A DNA stretch of 44,541 nucleotides from Flavobacteriales bacterium (GCA_029243225.1 JAQWSL010000005.1:1-44541), one strand, 5' to 3'. Shown: positions 8,312 through 17,904, numbered from the stretch's first letter. Notes: a model not told the origin generated them from the letters alone. A program made the numbers and translations.

Positions 8312-9973
8312 GTGAAAAAGAAGAAAAAAATAATCTTGTTTGTTGTGGTAATCTCATTGTTTACATGTCTACTCAATAGACAAATGTTTATAACGATAAC
8401 ATCTCCCTTAAGAAAAGAAATAAACCATGAAATCAAAGCACTTGACATCCCTGAAATAAAATTGATGTTAAATGAAGATCTAACAAAACATTTTGAAGAA
8501 CTATATAAGAACTATGAACTTGAACAAAACCATACTAAAAGTTATTTTAAATGGTTAAAACAGTACAAAAAAAACAATACTTGGCAAAATGCTACCCTTG
8601 AATTTAAAGGAGAAACTTTTCAAATACTAATAAAAAGTCATGGGAAAACACCATCTAATCACAAAGAAAGAGAACACATTTCTTTAAGTATCAAATTAAA
8701 AAATAATTTATTAATAAGAGGAGCAAATAGATTCAATTTAATAATCTATTGGAGAGTAAAAGAATTTAATTACCCAGCATATTCAGCTATTGCAAAAGAT
8801 TTAAATCTGCTTAATCAAAAAAATGATCTTGTTAAAGTCAAAATAAATAATAAAAAACATAAACTTTATTTCTTTGAATACAGAATAAATAAAACATATC
8901 TTAATGAAATTTCAAATTTAAATTTGATATCTCTTCGAAAGAATAACAATAAATCACTTTTATTTTTTGATGACAATTACGACTCACTACAAAATGAAAT
9001 TAACAATGAATTAGAAGGTGGTAAATATGATTATTTATCTTTTGAACAAAAAGAATTAACTAAAAAAAAGTTTGATCAGCTAAATAGTAAAATTCTAAAT
9101 CATAAACATGAAGAAATTGACTCTTTTTTTGATATAGATTACATTGCAAATGTTCTAGCGATGAAAACAATATCTGGATCAGATGATGGTTTTGAAAAGT
9201 GTAATTTAATAGCACCTTTAAGTTTAACCAACAATAAATTTTACCCTATAATTCATCGAGATTGTGAGTTTAGAGAAATTAAAAATTCAGATAAAATTGA
9301 TTCCATTGGAAAGTATTACAAGCTATTAAAATTAATTAACAGGAACGACATTATTAGAATTAGAAAATATGAAATTCTTTATCGTTATATTTCAACTATA
9401 AATTTAGACTCATTAAAAAAGTCATTAGATAGTATTCGGAAATTTCATGAGTCACTTTATTATTCAAGTAAAATAAAATATTTAGTTGGTTTAAGCACCT
9501 CACCCCCTGTTCTAAAAAATTTAAAAAAAATTGAAACATATTTGTCAACTAGCAATCCAGAAATCATATTCAAGAACACTAAATCAGGTTTTCAATTAAA
9601 ATTAAACCCAAATTCATTCAGCCCAATATCTTTTACAAACTTCAATTTTATAGACATTAAGGATTTCAAAGAAATTAACCTTAGGATTTATGAAGAAAAT
9701 AATTATTCCAAAGAATTAACTGAATTATTATCAAAATCTTACTTATTTGATAAAAAAGATATTTCTGAATTGCTTGCAAAATTCAAGTTTCACAATAGAC
9801 TGAATTCAAATATGAAAAAAGTAAATACCTACTATGTTTTAGAATTTGAATTAAAAAATTTAAATAATAAGTTTATTAAAATTAACAAAGAAAACATCTT
9901 AATTAAATTGCAAAATAAAATTACAAAGCAAGAAGTTTTTTATAATAATCTACAACAAATTTTAGAAAATTAA
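8312..9973 (+). CDS. CotH-like protein (divergent), membrane-anchored
   Basis: The GTG start at 8312 gives 553 residues with an N-terminal anchor (about 7-22). The layout resembles CotH-family kinase-like proteins: a LEFKGETFQILIKSHGKT strand region (about 96-113), IRGANRFNLIIYWR, a segment on a relative's fold entry (YPAYSAIAKDLNLL), then FFDIDYIANVLAMKTISGSDDGF (about 272-294) and KFYPIIHRDCEF (309-320). The last two match the CotH 'FD.d.l..yla...l.gn.D' and 'kf.f.p.D.d' pattern. CotH proteins bind ATP and phosphorylate proteins in spore coats; many relatives lie in surface polymer clusters. The similarity is remote and from memory. The gene is transcribed away from the dimethylformamidase-like gene across only 56 bp, which suggests joint control. 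Confidence 0.6.
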   Translation: MKKKKKIILFVVVISLFTCLLNRQMFITITSPLRKEINHEIKALDIPEIKLMLNEDLTKHFEELYKNYELEQNHTKSYFKWLKQYKKNNTWQNATLEFKGETFQILIKSHGKTPSNHKEREHISLSIKLKNNLLIRGANRFNLIIYWRVKEFNYPAYSAIAKDLNLLNQKNDLVKVKINNKKHKLYFFEYRINKTYLNEISNLNLISLRKNNNKSLLFFDDNYDSLQNEINNELEGGKYDYLSFEQKELTKKKFDQLNSKILNHKHEEIDSFFDIDYIANVLAMKTISGSDDGFEKCNLIAPLSLTNNKFYPIIHRDCEFREIKNSDKIDSIGKYYKLLKLINRNDIIRIRKYEILYRYISTINLDSLKKSLDSIRKFHESLYYSSKIKYLVGLSTSPPVLKNLKKIETYLSTSNPEIIFKNTKSGFQLKLNPNSFSPISFTNFNFIDIKDFKEINLRIYEENNYSKELTELLSKSYLFDKKDISELLAKFKFHNRLNSNMKKVNTYYVLEFELKNLNNKFIKINKENILIKLQNKITKQEVFYNNLQQILEN

Positions 9974-10190
9974 ATACACATTCAATTTATGGAATAGTAA
10001 AAATTTCTAGCGCAAGACCTACCGCAATTCCTAGCGCAAGAACATATTCATGAATTTTAATTATGAATTTTTATTACGAGATTTACTTCGCTACGCTCAG
10101 TGAATATTTAGGGGGAGTTCACAAAGCTCATCGCGTTGCGATGTGGGTTTTTCCTCTAATGACCTACCCGAACAAGTCCGACCAGTCCTA
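9974..10190. other. Intergenic region with repeats and a small hairpin
   Basis: Between the CotH-like gene and the tRNA terminator lie two TT(T/C)CTAGCGCAAGA motifs (10005-10018 and 10027-10042), the REP-like TTCGCTACGCTCAGTGAATA element (10087-10106) and a hairpin CATCGC-GTT-GCGATG (10129-10143) followed by TGGGTTTTT. The hairpin could weakly terminate plus-strand transcripts. No gene is supported. Confidence 0.6.
10003..10106. repeat. Composite intergenic repeat, copy B
   Basis: This copy has the same two modules in the same order as 6586-6706. The CTAGCGCAAGA motif occurs twice here, once followed by ACCT and once by ACATATTC. The ACGAGATTTACTTCGCTACGCTCAGTGAATA module follows. It ends about 120 bp before the 3' end of the tRNA-Met gene. 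Confidence 0.6.
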
Positions 10191-10225
10191 AAAGAAAAAA
10201 GCCCAAACTTTCTAGTTTGAGCTTT
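10191..10225 (-). terminator. Intrinsic terminator of the tRNA-Met transcript
   Basis: On the minus strand, AAAGCTCAAACT, loop AGAA, and AGTTTGGGCTTT pair over about 12 bp with one G-T wobble. TTTTCTTTT follows directly. It begins two bases after the tRNA 3' end. Confidence 0.85.
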
Positions 10226-10226
10226 G

Positions 10227-10300
10227 TGGCGCGAGGGAGATTTGAACTCCCGACCTCAGGGTTATGAATCCTGCGCTCTAACCAACTGAGCTACCGCGCC
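10227..10300 (-). tRNA. tRNA-Met (CAT anticodon)
   Basis: The minus-strand sequence folds into a full cloverleaf of 74 nt. The acceptor stem pairs GGCGCGG with TCGCGCC (one G-T) and the discriminator is A. The D arm has AGCTCAGTTGGTTAGAGC, the anticodon loop TTCATAA gives CAT, and the T arm is GGGAG-TTCAAAT-CTCCC. CCA is not encoded. A CAT anticodon could also belong to a lysidine-modified tRNA-Ile2; the first base pair G-C and overall form fit elongator Met, but I cannot exclude Ile2. Confidence 0.92.
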
Positions 10301-10315
10301 TAAACATTAAGGGCG

Positions 10316-10323
10316 CAAATATA
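10316..10323 (-). promoter_or_regulatory. Promoter -7 element for tRNA-Met
   Basis: The minus strand reads TATATTTG, a full match to the Bacteroidota TAnnTTTG -7 consensus, 16 bp before the tRNA 5' end. No clear TTG -33 partner is present at the usual distance. Confidence 0.5.
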
Positions 10324-10395
10324 TATAATTCAGTTTTGTTTTTCCTAAATTTTTAATCTAATAAATTGAACTTTATATAACTTTTTATTGAAATA

Positions 10396-10403
10396 TATTT
10401 TTG
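10396..10403 (+). promoter_or_regulatory. Possible -7 element before the START-like gene
   Basis: TATTTTTG matches TAnnTTTG, 57 bp upstream of the START-like start codon. The -33 TTG at the expected spacing is not evident. Confidence 0.3.
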
Positions 10404-10459
10404 TGGCTTCATTTTTTTTCTATATTCACTTTTTGAGTTTTTCAAAAGATACTTGAACA

Positions 10460-10846
10460 ATGAATACAATGCAAAAAATTAAAGTAGAATTGGAGTACAT
10501 AATTAATACTTCTCCTAATATATTATTTACTTGCTTAAGCACTCCAAGCGGTTTATCTGAGTGGTTCGCGAACGATGTTAACATCAAAGATGACACCTTT
10601 ACTTTCTTTTGGGACCAAAGCGAAGAGAGTGCAAAACTTATGAAATCTAAAAAAGATTCTATTCGTTTTCAATGGGAAGACGATGAGGGTGAAGATTACT
10701 ACTTTCAAATGGCCATTAAAATTGATGACCTTACCAAGGATGTTGCACTTTTAGTTACCGATTTTGCTGAAGATGATGAAGTTGAAGAAATTACTTTAAT
10801 GTGGGATAACAGTATTAGCAAACTAAAGCAGGCTATTGGCGGATAA
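10460..10846 (+). CDS. START-like domain protein
   Basis: This is a small acidic cytoplasmic protein of 128 residues. It has the helix-grip pattern of a START/AHSA1-type lipid-binding fold: an N-terminal strand (KVELEYIINTSPNILF), the STPSGLSEWFANDV helix and loop typical of the superfamily, central strands and a long C-terminal helix (NSISKLKQAIGG). This form is widespread in Bacteroidota and its ligand is unknown. The gene lies 41 bp before an LptF/LptG-type permease gene on the same strand, so a role near the lipopolysaccharide export machinery is possible but not shown. An in-frame ATG at 10469 is an alternative start. Confidence 0.85.
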   Translation: MNTMQKIKVELEYIINTSPNILFTCLSTPSGLSEWFANDVNIKDDTFTFFWDQSEESAKLMKSKKDSIRFQWEDDEGEDYYFQMAIKIDDLTKDVALLVTDFAEDDEVEEITLMWDNSISKLKQAIGG

Positions 10847-10887
10847 CAATTATCCCCTATCTTTCGTTATCACCTTAAAAGAACGTA

Positions 10888-12357
10888 TTGAAAAAGCTAG
10901 GCTGGGTAGTCATTAAATCATTCTTTGGTCCATTTATCTTAAATTTTATTATTTGGATGCTTATTCTAGATATGCAATTTTTGTGGTTGTATGTTGATGA
11001 TTTAATGGGAAAAGGTCTAGAATGGTACATCATTTTAGAATTAATGATTTACGCCTCTGCTAATTGGGTTCCAGTAGCTCTCCCCCTTTCTATTCTAATG
11101 GCATCTATCATGACTTTTGGAAGCTTAGGTGAACACAACGAATTAGTAGCCATGAAATCGAGTGGTCTTTCTTTGTTTAAAATAATGAAACCCTTAACCG
11201 TTTTAGTTTTATTTATTTCTGTTTTCGCATTCTATTTCTCTAACAATTTGTGGCCAATGGCAAATTTTAAGATGCGGGTTTTAATTTCTGACATTCAAAA
11301 CACGAAAGTTTCATTGGCTCTTCAACCAGGAGTTTTTTTTAAATCTGATAATTTTTCAATAAGAGTTAAAGAAAAAGATAAAAAAGGAGACACCTTTAAA
11401 GACATCTTAATTTACGATCACTCAGACATGAAAAAGCAAACTATTGGTGCTTGGTCGTACAAAAAAGACCCTAGAGATTACAAAAGAATAATTAGGGCTA
11501 AAAGTGGGAAAATTATAAATTCTGCAAAAAAATCTAAATTACAACTAGAGCTAAGAAATGGTGTAATAATACAAGAATGGAATCCCTCTAAAATGGATAA
11601 ATCAAAGTTACCGTTTATGCGTTACTATTTTGATTCTGCCTCTTTAAATTTCAACTTAAACTCTTTTGAATTTGAAAGATCGAATGAAGATGCATACCAA
11701 AAAGAACAATACTTACTTTCTATTAACCAAATCATAGTCTTAAACGATTCCGTAGAGAAAGAAATCTTTTTAAGAAAAGAAAGTTTAGACACCTATGTGA
11801 AAAACTCATTTAGTCCTTTTAGACTACAAGACAGCACTTCAAAAAAAATAAACCCAATTAAAACAGATAGTTCTTCTATTTTTTTAATAAGTAAATCAGA
11901 TAAAGAGCTTGAAAAAGACATTAAAAAAGCCATTAGAAGAACAGATCAAATTTTAAATCATATTAAAATTGAAATCCAAAAAGATAAATCAACCCAAAAT
12001 TATTTAACAGACATGAGTATAGAATGGAACAGAAAATTCACTCTTTCTTATGCTGTATTGATGCTTTTTTTCCTTGGAGCACCACTTGGAGCAATTGTAA
12101 AAAAAGGTGGTTTAGGGTGGCCTGTACTAATTGCAATATTATTTTTCTTACTCTATTTCATTCTTACTCGTTCTGGAGAAGAAATGGCTGAAAATGGAAG
12201 TTTACAACCCATAACAGGTATGTGGTTAAGCGCCTTTATAATTACACCAATAACCATTTTTATTTTCTATAAATCTAATCAAGATTCAAGATTGTTTGAC
12301 TTTGAATTCTACCTAAAGTTTTTTAATTCTATTTTCGCAAAAAAGAAAAACAAATGA
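10888..12357 (+). CDS. LptF/LptG-family permease (YjgP/YjgQ)
   Basis: This is the transmembrane part of the LptBFG ABC transporter, which extracts lipopolysaccharide from the inner membrane. The protein has 489 residues, with about three membrane helices at the N-terminus (11-30, 50-72, 100-122), a large periplasmic region (about 125-370, partly jelly-roll) and three helices at the C-terminus (about 373-455). The motif NELVAMKSSGLSL (about 88-100) is the family's cytoplasmic coupling segment. The start is TTG 10888, since no ATG precedes the first helix. The stop overlaps the next gene's start by 4 bp (ATGA). The periplasmic part carries a lysine-rich insertion, as is usual in this phylum. 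Confidence 0.9.
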   Translation: MKKLGWVVIKSFFGPFILNFIIWMLILDMQFLWLYVDDLMGKGLEWYIILELMIYASANWVPVALPLSILMASIMTFGSLGEHNELVAMKSSGLSLFKIMKPLTVLVLFISVFAFYFSNNLWPMANFKMRVLISDIQNTKVSLALQPGVFFKSDNFSIRVKEKDKKGDTFKDILIYDHSDMKKQTIGAWSYKKDPRDYKRIIRAKSGKIINSAKKSKLQLELRNGVIIQEWNPSKMDKSKLPFMRYYFDSASLNFNLNSFEFERSNEDAYQKEQYLLSINQIIVLNDSVEKEIFLRKESLDTYVKNSFSPFRLQDSTSKKINPIKTDSSSIFLISKSDKELEKDIKKAIRRTDQILNHIKIEIQKDKSTQNYLTDMSIEWNRKFTLSYAVLMLFFLGAPLGAIVKKGGLGWPVLIAILFFLLYFILTRSGEEMAENGSLQPITGMWLSAFIITPITIFIFYKSNQDSRLFDFEFYLKFFNSIFAKKKNK

Positions 12358-13547
12358 AAATTCTTCAACTGTGTCATAAACCACCGCAACCCTCTATTGA
12401 TGGAGGTTGTATTTCTATGAACAACACAACAGAAGGATTATTGAAAAACAAATGTAAGGTCAAGATACTAACCATAAGTACAATTAAACACCCTTTCAAC
12501 CCAAATAAACTATCAAAGAATTATATACAAAGAACAGCTATTGAAGGCGTTTTTGTAGATACTAAACTAAACATAGTTGATGCTTTTTCAAACCTAGTAA
12601 CTTCAGATTCATACAACATATCCAGGTTTTTTTCTCCTGATTTTGACACCCTTCTTATTAAAACATTAAAAGAAAATGAGTTTGATGTAATTCATTTAGA
12701 GAGTTTATTTATGACTCCTTATATTCATACGCTAAGAAAATTTTCTAATTCTAAAATTATTTTAAGATCTCATAATTTAGAATATATGATATGGGAAAGA
12801 TTGGCTAGAAAAACAGTAAATCCAGCTAAGAAAATTTACCTAAACATTCTTTCTAAACAGCTAAAAGAGTATGAAACGAATGTTTTAAACGCTATAGATG
12901 GCATAGCAGCTATAAGTATTCAAGACAGAGTTAAATATGAAAACCTAGGCTGCAAAAAGCCAATTTCAACAATACCATTTGGTATAGATATTAAAAACTA
13001 TGACTTTGTTAAAAAGATAATTAACAATGATGATATTCGTTTTTTTCATATAGGTTCTATGGACTGGAAACCCAATTTAGAAGCTGTTACATGGTTGTTT
13101 GAAGAAATTTGGCCTTCTTTAGCAAATAATAACATTAGTTTACATTTAGCAGGAAGAAAAATGCCAAATTGGATACTAGAAAAAGATAATAAACAAATTA
13201 TTAATCATGGAGAAGTAGATTCAGCTAATGATTTCATGAATCAAAATGATGTAATGATTGTTCCTCTTTTATCTGCTGGTGGCATGCGTGTTAAAATCAT
13301 TGAAGGAATGGCTCTGGGGAAAACCATTATATCAACTAAAATAGGTGCTGAAGGAATTAACTATAAAGACGGTGAGAACATACTTATTGCTAATACTTTA
13401 CAAGAGTTCAAGCAAGTAATAAATATGCTAATTGAAAATCCTGAAATGATTAATGTTATTGGAAATAATGCAAGAGAGTTTGTTAGTGATTATTACAACA
13501 ATAAAATCATAAATTCTAACTTATTAGAATTTTACAAATCAGTATAA
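12354..13547 (+). CDS. GT4-family glycosyltransferase (first of a pair)
   Basis: The 397-residue GT-B glycosyltransferase starts with KILQLCHKPPQPSIDGGC, the N-terminal donor/acceptor loop typical of the family. Its C-terminal half has FFHIGSMDWKPNLEAV (about 225-240), LHLAGRKMP and a VPLLSAGGMRVKIIEGMALGKTIIST segment, the conserved nucleotide-sugar-binding region with the acidic E-x7-type motif. It probably adds a sugar to a surface glycan or lipid-linked saccharide. It overlaps the LptF-like gene by 4 bp and is followed after 1 bp by a second glycosyltransferase, so the three genes form one operon. Specificity is unknown. Confidence 0.88.
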   Translation: MKILQLCHKPPQPSIDGGCISMNNTTEGLLKNKCKVKILTISTIKHPFNPNKLSKNYIQRTAIEGVFVDTKLNIVDAFSNLVTSDSYNISRFFSPDFDTLLIKTLKENEFDVIHLESLFMTPYIHTLRKFSNSKIILRSHNLEYMIWERLARKTVNPAKKIYLNILSKQLKEYETNVLNAIDGIAAISIQDRVKYENLGCKKPISTIPFGIDIKNYDFVKKIINNDDIRFFHIGSMDWKPNLEAVTWLFEEIWPSLANNNISLHLAGRKMPNWILEKDNKQIINHGEVDSANDFMNQNDVMIVPLLSAGGMRVKIIEGMALGKTIISTKIGAEGINYKDGENILIANTLQEFKQVINMLIENPEMINVIGNNAREFVSDYYNNKIINSNLLEFYKSV

Positions 13548-13548
13548 C

Positions 13549-14724
13549 ATGCGAATTATAGTACTGACTTCAAGATTTCCATTTCCTTTAGATAAAGGCG
13601 ATAAACTAAGAGCATTTCATCATATAAAACAATTAAGCAAGCTTAATGAAGTTCATCTAATTTCCATTTCTGATAAAAATGTAACCAACAAGCAAATAAA
13701 AGAATTAGAAAAATACTGCCTTTCGGTAAATGTGTTTAAATTAAAAAAATGGAAGATTTATATAAATCTTTTTTTTGGTTTTTTCAGTAATAAACCATTT
13801 CAGATTAAATATTTTTATCAAAGAGCCATTCACCAAAAGATTAAAAAACTAATAAATAAAATTACTCCCGATCACATTTTCTGTCAGCTTATTAGGTGTG
13901 TTCCATATGTTCAACACGAACACCACTACTCCAAAACTTTGGACTACATGGATGCTTTTTCCAAAGGTATAGAGCGGAGAATTGAGAATGGTGGTTGGAT
14001 GAAACAACTATTAAAAATTGAAGCCATAAGATTAGTTAAATATGAAAATCTAGCTTTTGAATATTTTGATCATCATTGTATTATTTCTGAAAACGACAGA
14101 TCATTTATTTTTCATGAGAAAAAAGAGACAATAAAAATAATTACCAATGGCATTGATTATGATTTTTTCGAACCAAAAGAAATTGAAAAAAAATACGATT
14201 TAGTTTTTATTGGAAATTTAAGCTATGCTCCCAATGTAGATGCAGCGTTATTTATAGCTAATGAACTTCTTCCTAAGTTAATTAAAATAAATTCAGAGAT
14301 TAAAATTTTAATTAATGGTGCAAACCCCGCAAATCAACTTTTAAAACTTAAAAACACAAATTTAGACATCGTTGGATGGACCAATGACATTAGAGAGTCT
14401 TATTTATCAGCAAAAATTTTCTTAGCTCCAATGAGAATAGGAACCGGATTGCAAAATAAATTATTAGAAGCTATGGCACTGAATATTCCATGCATTACAT
14501 CAGAGCTTGCTAATCAAGCTTTAAAAGCTAAGCATGGACATCAAATTTTAATTGGAAAGAACCCAGATGAATACATTGAGCACATTTCAAACTTACTAAT
14601 TGATGAACAATTAAGGTTAAAAATTGGAAAGGAAGGAAGAAAATACATTAATGGAACTTTTAATTGGGAAACAACTTCTAAAGAATTACAAGAATTAATG
14701 TTTAGTCAACAAAATACATTGTGA
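13549..14724 (+). CDS. GT4-family glycosyltransferase, TIGR03087-like (second of a pair)
   Basis: The protein has 391 residues and a GT-B fold. The N-terminus VLTSRFPFPLDKGDKLRAFHHI and the HCIISENDRSFI segment resemble the TIGR03087 group of sugar transferases, first noted beside PEP-CTERM/exosortase loci. No exosortase is seen here. The C-terminal donor site is clear: VFIGNLSYAPNVDAALF (about 219-235), APMRIGTGLQNKLLEAMALN and a final helical region. The gene follows the first glycosyltransferase after 1 bp. The pair probably acts in sequence on the same glycan. Confidence 0.88.
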   Translation: MRIIVLTSRFPFPLDKGDKLRAFHHIKQLSKLNEVHLISISDKNVTNKQIKELEKYCLSVNVFKLKKWKIYINLFFGFFSNKPFQIKYFYQRAIHQKIKKLINKITPDHIFCQLIRCVPYVQHEHHYSKTLDYMDAFSKGIERRIENGGWMKQLLKIEAIRLVKYENLAFEYFDHHCIISENDRSFIFHEKKETIKIITNGIDYDFFEPKEIEKKYDLVFIGNLSYAPNVDAALFIANELLPKLIKINSEIKILINGANPANQLLKLKNTNLDIVGWTNDIRESYLSAKIFLAPMRIGTGLQNKLLEAMALNIPCITSELANQALKAKHGHQILIGKNPDEYIEHISNLLIDEQLRLKIGKEGRKYINGTFNWETTSKELQELMFSQQNTL

Positions 14725-14769
14725 TTAATTTGTTATAATTTTACACCAGATACTTAAAGAATATTGAAC

Positions 14770-15990
14770 ATGGATTACAAAATGAACACCATTGAAGAGG
14801 CACTTGATGACATTAAAAATGGCAAAATAGTAATTGTTGTTGACGATGAGGATAGGGAAAATGAGGGTGATTTTATTACTGCTGCTAAAAATGCTACGCC
14901 AGAATTAATCAATTTCATGGCTACACATGGAAGAGGGCTGATTTGTACCCCTCTTATTGAAGAAAGATGTGATGAACTGGGTCTTGAGATGATGGTAGAT
15001 TCAAATAATTCTCATTTTGACACACCATTCACAGTATCAATTGATCTAATTGGTAAGGGATGTTCAACAGGAATCTCTGCTACTGACAGGGCGAAAACAG
15101 TACAGGCACTGATAGATCCAAATACAAAACCAAAAGATTTAGGTAAACCAGGACATATATTTCCTTTAAGAGCAAAAAAAGGTGGTGTTTTAAGAAGAGC
15201 TGGACACACTGAAGCTGCAGTTGATTTAAGTAGACTTTCTGGTTTTGAACCTGCAGGATTAATTGTAGAAATAATGAATGAAGATGGTTCTATGGCTAGG
15301 CTTCCTCAGTTAATTGAAATAGCATCTAAATTCAACCTAAGCATTATAACAATTGAAGATTTAATTGCTTATAGAATGAAACATGAAACACTAATTGAAG
15401 AATTAGTAGAAGTTAACATGCCAACAAAATATGGCGATTTTAGATTAAAAGCATTTAAACAAACAACAACTGGAGAAGAACATTTAGCATTGATTAAAGG
15501 GGAATGGGACAAAGATGAATGTGTTCTTGTCAGGGTTCACTCTTCGTGCTTTACAGGAGATATTATTGGCTCTCTTAGGTGCGATTGTGGTGATCAGCTT
15601 TCTGCTGCCATGAAAATGATTGAGCAGCAAGGTAAAGGTGTAATAATATACATGAACCAAGAAGGAAGAGGAATTGGACTAATTAATAAGCTAAAAGCGT
15701 ACAAGCTTCAAGAAGAAGGGTACGATACTTTAGATGCAAACTTAAAGCTAGGATTCAAAGGAGATGCAAGAGATTACGGGGTTGGTGCACAAATATTGAG
15801 ATCTACTGGAATTAAAAAAATGAAACTTCTAAGTAATAATCCTAAAAAAAGAACAGGTCTTATTGGCTATGGTTTAGAAATAACTGAAATAGTTCCTATT
15901 GAAGTAGATTGTAACATACACAACCAAAAGTATTTAAAAACTAAAAAAGATAAAATGGGCCATAATTTAAAACTAAATGACCCAAAATAA
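14770..15990 (+). CDS. ribBA: RibBA: DHBP synthase / GTP cyclohydrolase II
   Basis: This is a bifunctional riboflavin enzyme. The N-terminal half forms 3,4-dihydroxy-2-butanone 4-phosphate from ribulose 5-phosphate: [13 protein letters not shown] is the acidic metal site, [22 protein letters not shown] and a closing DLSRLSG segment follow. The C-terminal half is GTP cyclohydrolase [13 protein letters not shown] and [10 protein letters not shown] supply the three zinc cysteines, and NQEGRGIGL and [12 protein letters not shown] form the GTP site. I use ATG 14770; ATG 14782 is equally plausible, and a TTG lies at 14764. The gene is about 45 bp after the glycosyltransferase. That gap is too short for an FMN riboswitch. 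Confidence 0.95.
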   Translation: MDYKMNTIEEALDDIKNGKIVIVVDDEDRENEGDFITAAKNATPELINFMATHGRGLICTPLIEERCDELGLEMMVDSNNSHFDTPFTVSIDLIGKGCSTGISATDRAKTVQALIDPNTKPKDLGKPGHIFPLRAKKGGVLRRAGHTEAAVDLSRLSGFEPAGLIVEIMNEDGSMARLPQLIEIASKFNLSIITIEDLIAYRMKHETLIEELVEVNMPTKYGDFRLKAFKQTTTGEEHLALIKGEWDKDECVLVRVHSSCFTGDIIGSLRCDCGDQLSAAMKMIEQQGKGVIIYMNQEGRGIGLINKLKAYKLQEEGYDTLDANLKLGFKGDARDYGVGAQILRSTGIKKMKLLSNNPKKRTGLIGYGLEITEIVPIEVDCNIHNQKYLKTKKDKMGHNLKLNDPK

Positions 15991-15992
15991 AT

Positions 15993-16931
15993 TTATCCTA
16001 AATAGTTTAATACATTCTTTTCAATTCTTTCTACTGAATCTACATTTTCAGCTTTAACAAACTTTTCACCAGAAACGTTTTCAAATAGTTCGATATATCT
16101 ATTAGAAACTGATTCGACAAATTCCTCATTCATTTCTGGAATAGATTGTCCTTCTTTTCCTTGAAAACCATTTTCCATTAACCATTCTCTCACAAACTCT
16201 TTACTTAATTGCTTCTGGTTTTCATCATTGTCTAATCTTTCTTGGTAACCTTCTTGATAAAAATACCTACTAGAGTCTGGTGTATGAATTTCATCAATTA
16301 GATAAATCTTTCCGTCCTTTTTACCAAATTCATATTTAGTATCAACCAAGATCAAACCTCTATCTTTAGCCATTTCTGTTCCTCTTTGGAAAATTCTACG
16401 AGTATAATCTTCCAATTTTAAGTATTCTTCTTCGCTAACCAACCCTTGACTGATTATTTCTTCTCTTGAAATATCTTCATCATGCCCTTCATCTTCTTTT
16501 GTAGATGGGGTAATAATGGGTTCAGGAAATTTTTGATGTTCTTTCATACCATCAGGCATTTGAACACCACAAAGCATTCTTTCGCCAGATTTATATGTTC
16601 GCCATGCATGACCTGTTAAATATCCCCTTATAACCATTTCCACCTTAAAAGGTTCACAATAATGACCAATAGTTACATTTGGATCTGGAGATGCTAAACT
16701 CCAATTTGGAACGATATCTTCAGTGGCTTTTAAAAATCTATCCGCCAATTGATTCAAGACCTGCCCTTTGTAAGGTATACCTTTAGGTAAAACAACGTCA
16801 AATGCTGATATTCTGTCACTTACAACCATTACTAATTGCTTATTGTTGATGTTGTAAACATCTCTTACTTTTCCTTTATAATGATTTATTTGGTTAGGAA
16901 ATTTAAATGCTGTTTCTGTAATTGCTTTCAT
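15993..16931 (-). CDS. purC: SAICAR synthase
   Basis: Phosphoribosylaminoimidazole-succinocarboxamide synthase joins CAIR and aspartate with ATP in purine synthesis. The 312-residue protein is of the long bacterial/eukaryotic type. Motifs are [10 protein letters not shown] (nucleotide loop, about 20), [33 protein letters not shown]-like substrate region (about 106-125), ITPSTK and [12 protein letters not shown] (about 218-229). The stop lies 2 bp from the convergent ribBA stop. It follows the PhoH-like gene after 6 bp and is probably co-transcribed with it. Confidence 0.95.
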   Translation of the reverse strand: MKAITETAFKFPNQINHYKGKVRDVYNINNKQLVMVVSDRISAFDVVLPKGIPYKGQVLNQLADRFLKATEDIVPNWSLASPDPNVTIGHYCEPFKVEMVIRGYLTGHAWRTYKSGERMLCGVQMPDGMKEHQKFPEPIITPSTKEDEGHDEDISREEIISQGLVSEEEYLKLEDYTRRIFQRGTEMAKDRGLILVDTKYEFGKKDGKIYLIDEIHTPDSSRYFYQEGYQERLDNDENQKQLSKEFVREWLMENGFQGKEGQSIPEMNEEFVESVSNRYIELFENVSGEKFVKAENVDSVERIEKNVLNYLG

Positions 16932-16937
16932 AAATAT

Positions 16938-17876
16938 TTATTCTTTAAAGGCTTTAATTATCTTTTTTACTAGTGGATGGCGAATTACGTCATTTTCATC
17001 CAAAAACACAACTCCAATTCCTACTGTATCATCCAAAACTTGAATTGCTCGTTTTAATCCACTTTTTTGATTTTTTGGTAAATCAACTTGAGTTATATCT
17101 CCTGTTATTATAAATTTTGCCGACTGCCCCATTCTAGTTAAAAACATTTTCATTTGACTTTCGGTAGTATTTTGACCTTCATCTAAAATCACAAAAGCAT
17201 TATCTAAAGTCCTCCCCCTCATAAAACCCAACGGAGCAATCTGTATTATCCCTGTTTCTAAAAACTCAGCTAGTTTCTCTGATTTAATCATATCTTGAAG
17301 CGCATCGTATAATGGTTGTAAGTACGGGTCTAACTTTTCTTTTAAATCTCCAGGTAAAAACCCCAAATTCTCACCTGCTTCAACAGCAGGTCTAGTTAAA
17401 ATTATTTTTTTAACTTTTCTTGCCTTTAATGCTCTAACAGCCAAAGCAACAGCTGTATATGTTTTTCCTGTTCCAGCAGGACCTATTGCAAATAACAAAT
17501 CATTCTTCTCATTAGAAGAAACTAATTTCCTCTGATTATGTGTTCTAGCCTTAACAACAATCCCTTTATTCCCATATACAAGAACATGATCTGGTTGGTT
17601 AGAATCGATTATCTGTTCACCTTTTTCACTAAACAAGCTCTCAATGTCATTAATTGAAAGGCTATTGTATCTTTCTAAATGAATTAACAATAAATTAAAA
17701 CAATCTTTAAAAGCTGAAATTGTTTCATCATCTCCTATCAATTTCACCATCCCACCTCTAACTACAATTTTTAATTTCGGAAAAAATGAACGCATAAGCT
17801 TAAGTTTATTCTCTCGAACACCTAAAAGCTCAGTTTGATCTACATTACTTATATCAATTATATTATCCTTGTTCAT
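16938..17876 (-). CDS. PhoH-like P-loop ATPase
   Basis: The protein has 312 residues, close to the family length. The N-terminal part (about 1-110) is a KH-like region. GPAGTGKT at 132-139 is the Walker A loop, and FVILDEGQN is the Walker B. ARKVKKIILTRPAVEAGE, FMRGRTLDNA and FIITGDITQVDLP are conserved PhoH blocks. Such proteins are predicted RNA-associated ATPases. The start ATG 17876 is 82 bp from the divergent SAM-hydrolase-like gene. It precedes purC by 6 bp, an order I recall in other Bacteroidota. Confidence 0.92.
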   Translation of the reverse strand: MNKDNIIDISNVDQTELLGVRENKLKLMRSFFPKLKIVVRGGMVKLIGDDETISAFKDCFNLLLIHLERYNSLSINDIESLFSEKGEQIIDSNQPDHVLVYGNKGIVVKARTHNQRKLVSSNEKNDLLFAIGPAGTGKTYTAVALAVRALKARKVKKIILTRPAVEAGENLGFLPGDLKEKLDPYLQPLYDALQDMIKSEKLAEFLETGIIQIAPLGFMRGRTLDNAFVILDEGQNTTESQMKMFLTRMGQSAKFIITGDITQVDLPKNQKSGLKRAIQVLDDTVGIGVVFLDENDVIRHPLVKKIIKAFKE

Positions 17877-17904
17877 TGATAATGTTTATTGGTAATAAAT
17901 TAGT

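Noticed and set aside
9974-10300. Integrative element attachment site at the tRNA-Met gene
   Set aside because: No integrase is present and no copy of the tRNA 3' end was found elsewhere in the window.
14725-14769. FMN riboswitch before ribBA
   Set aside because: The gap is under 50 bp and contains none of the conserved riboswitch blocks.
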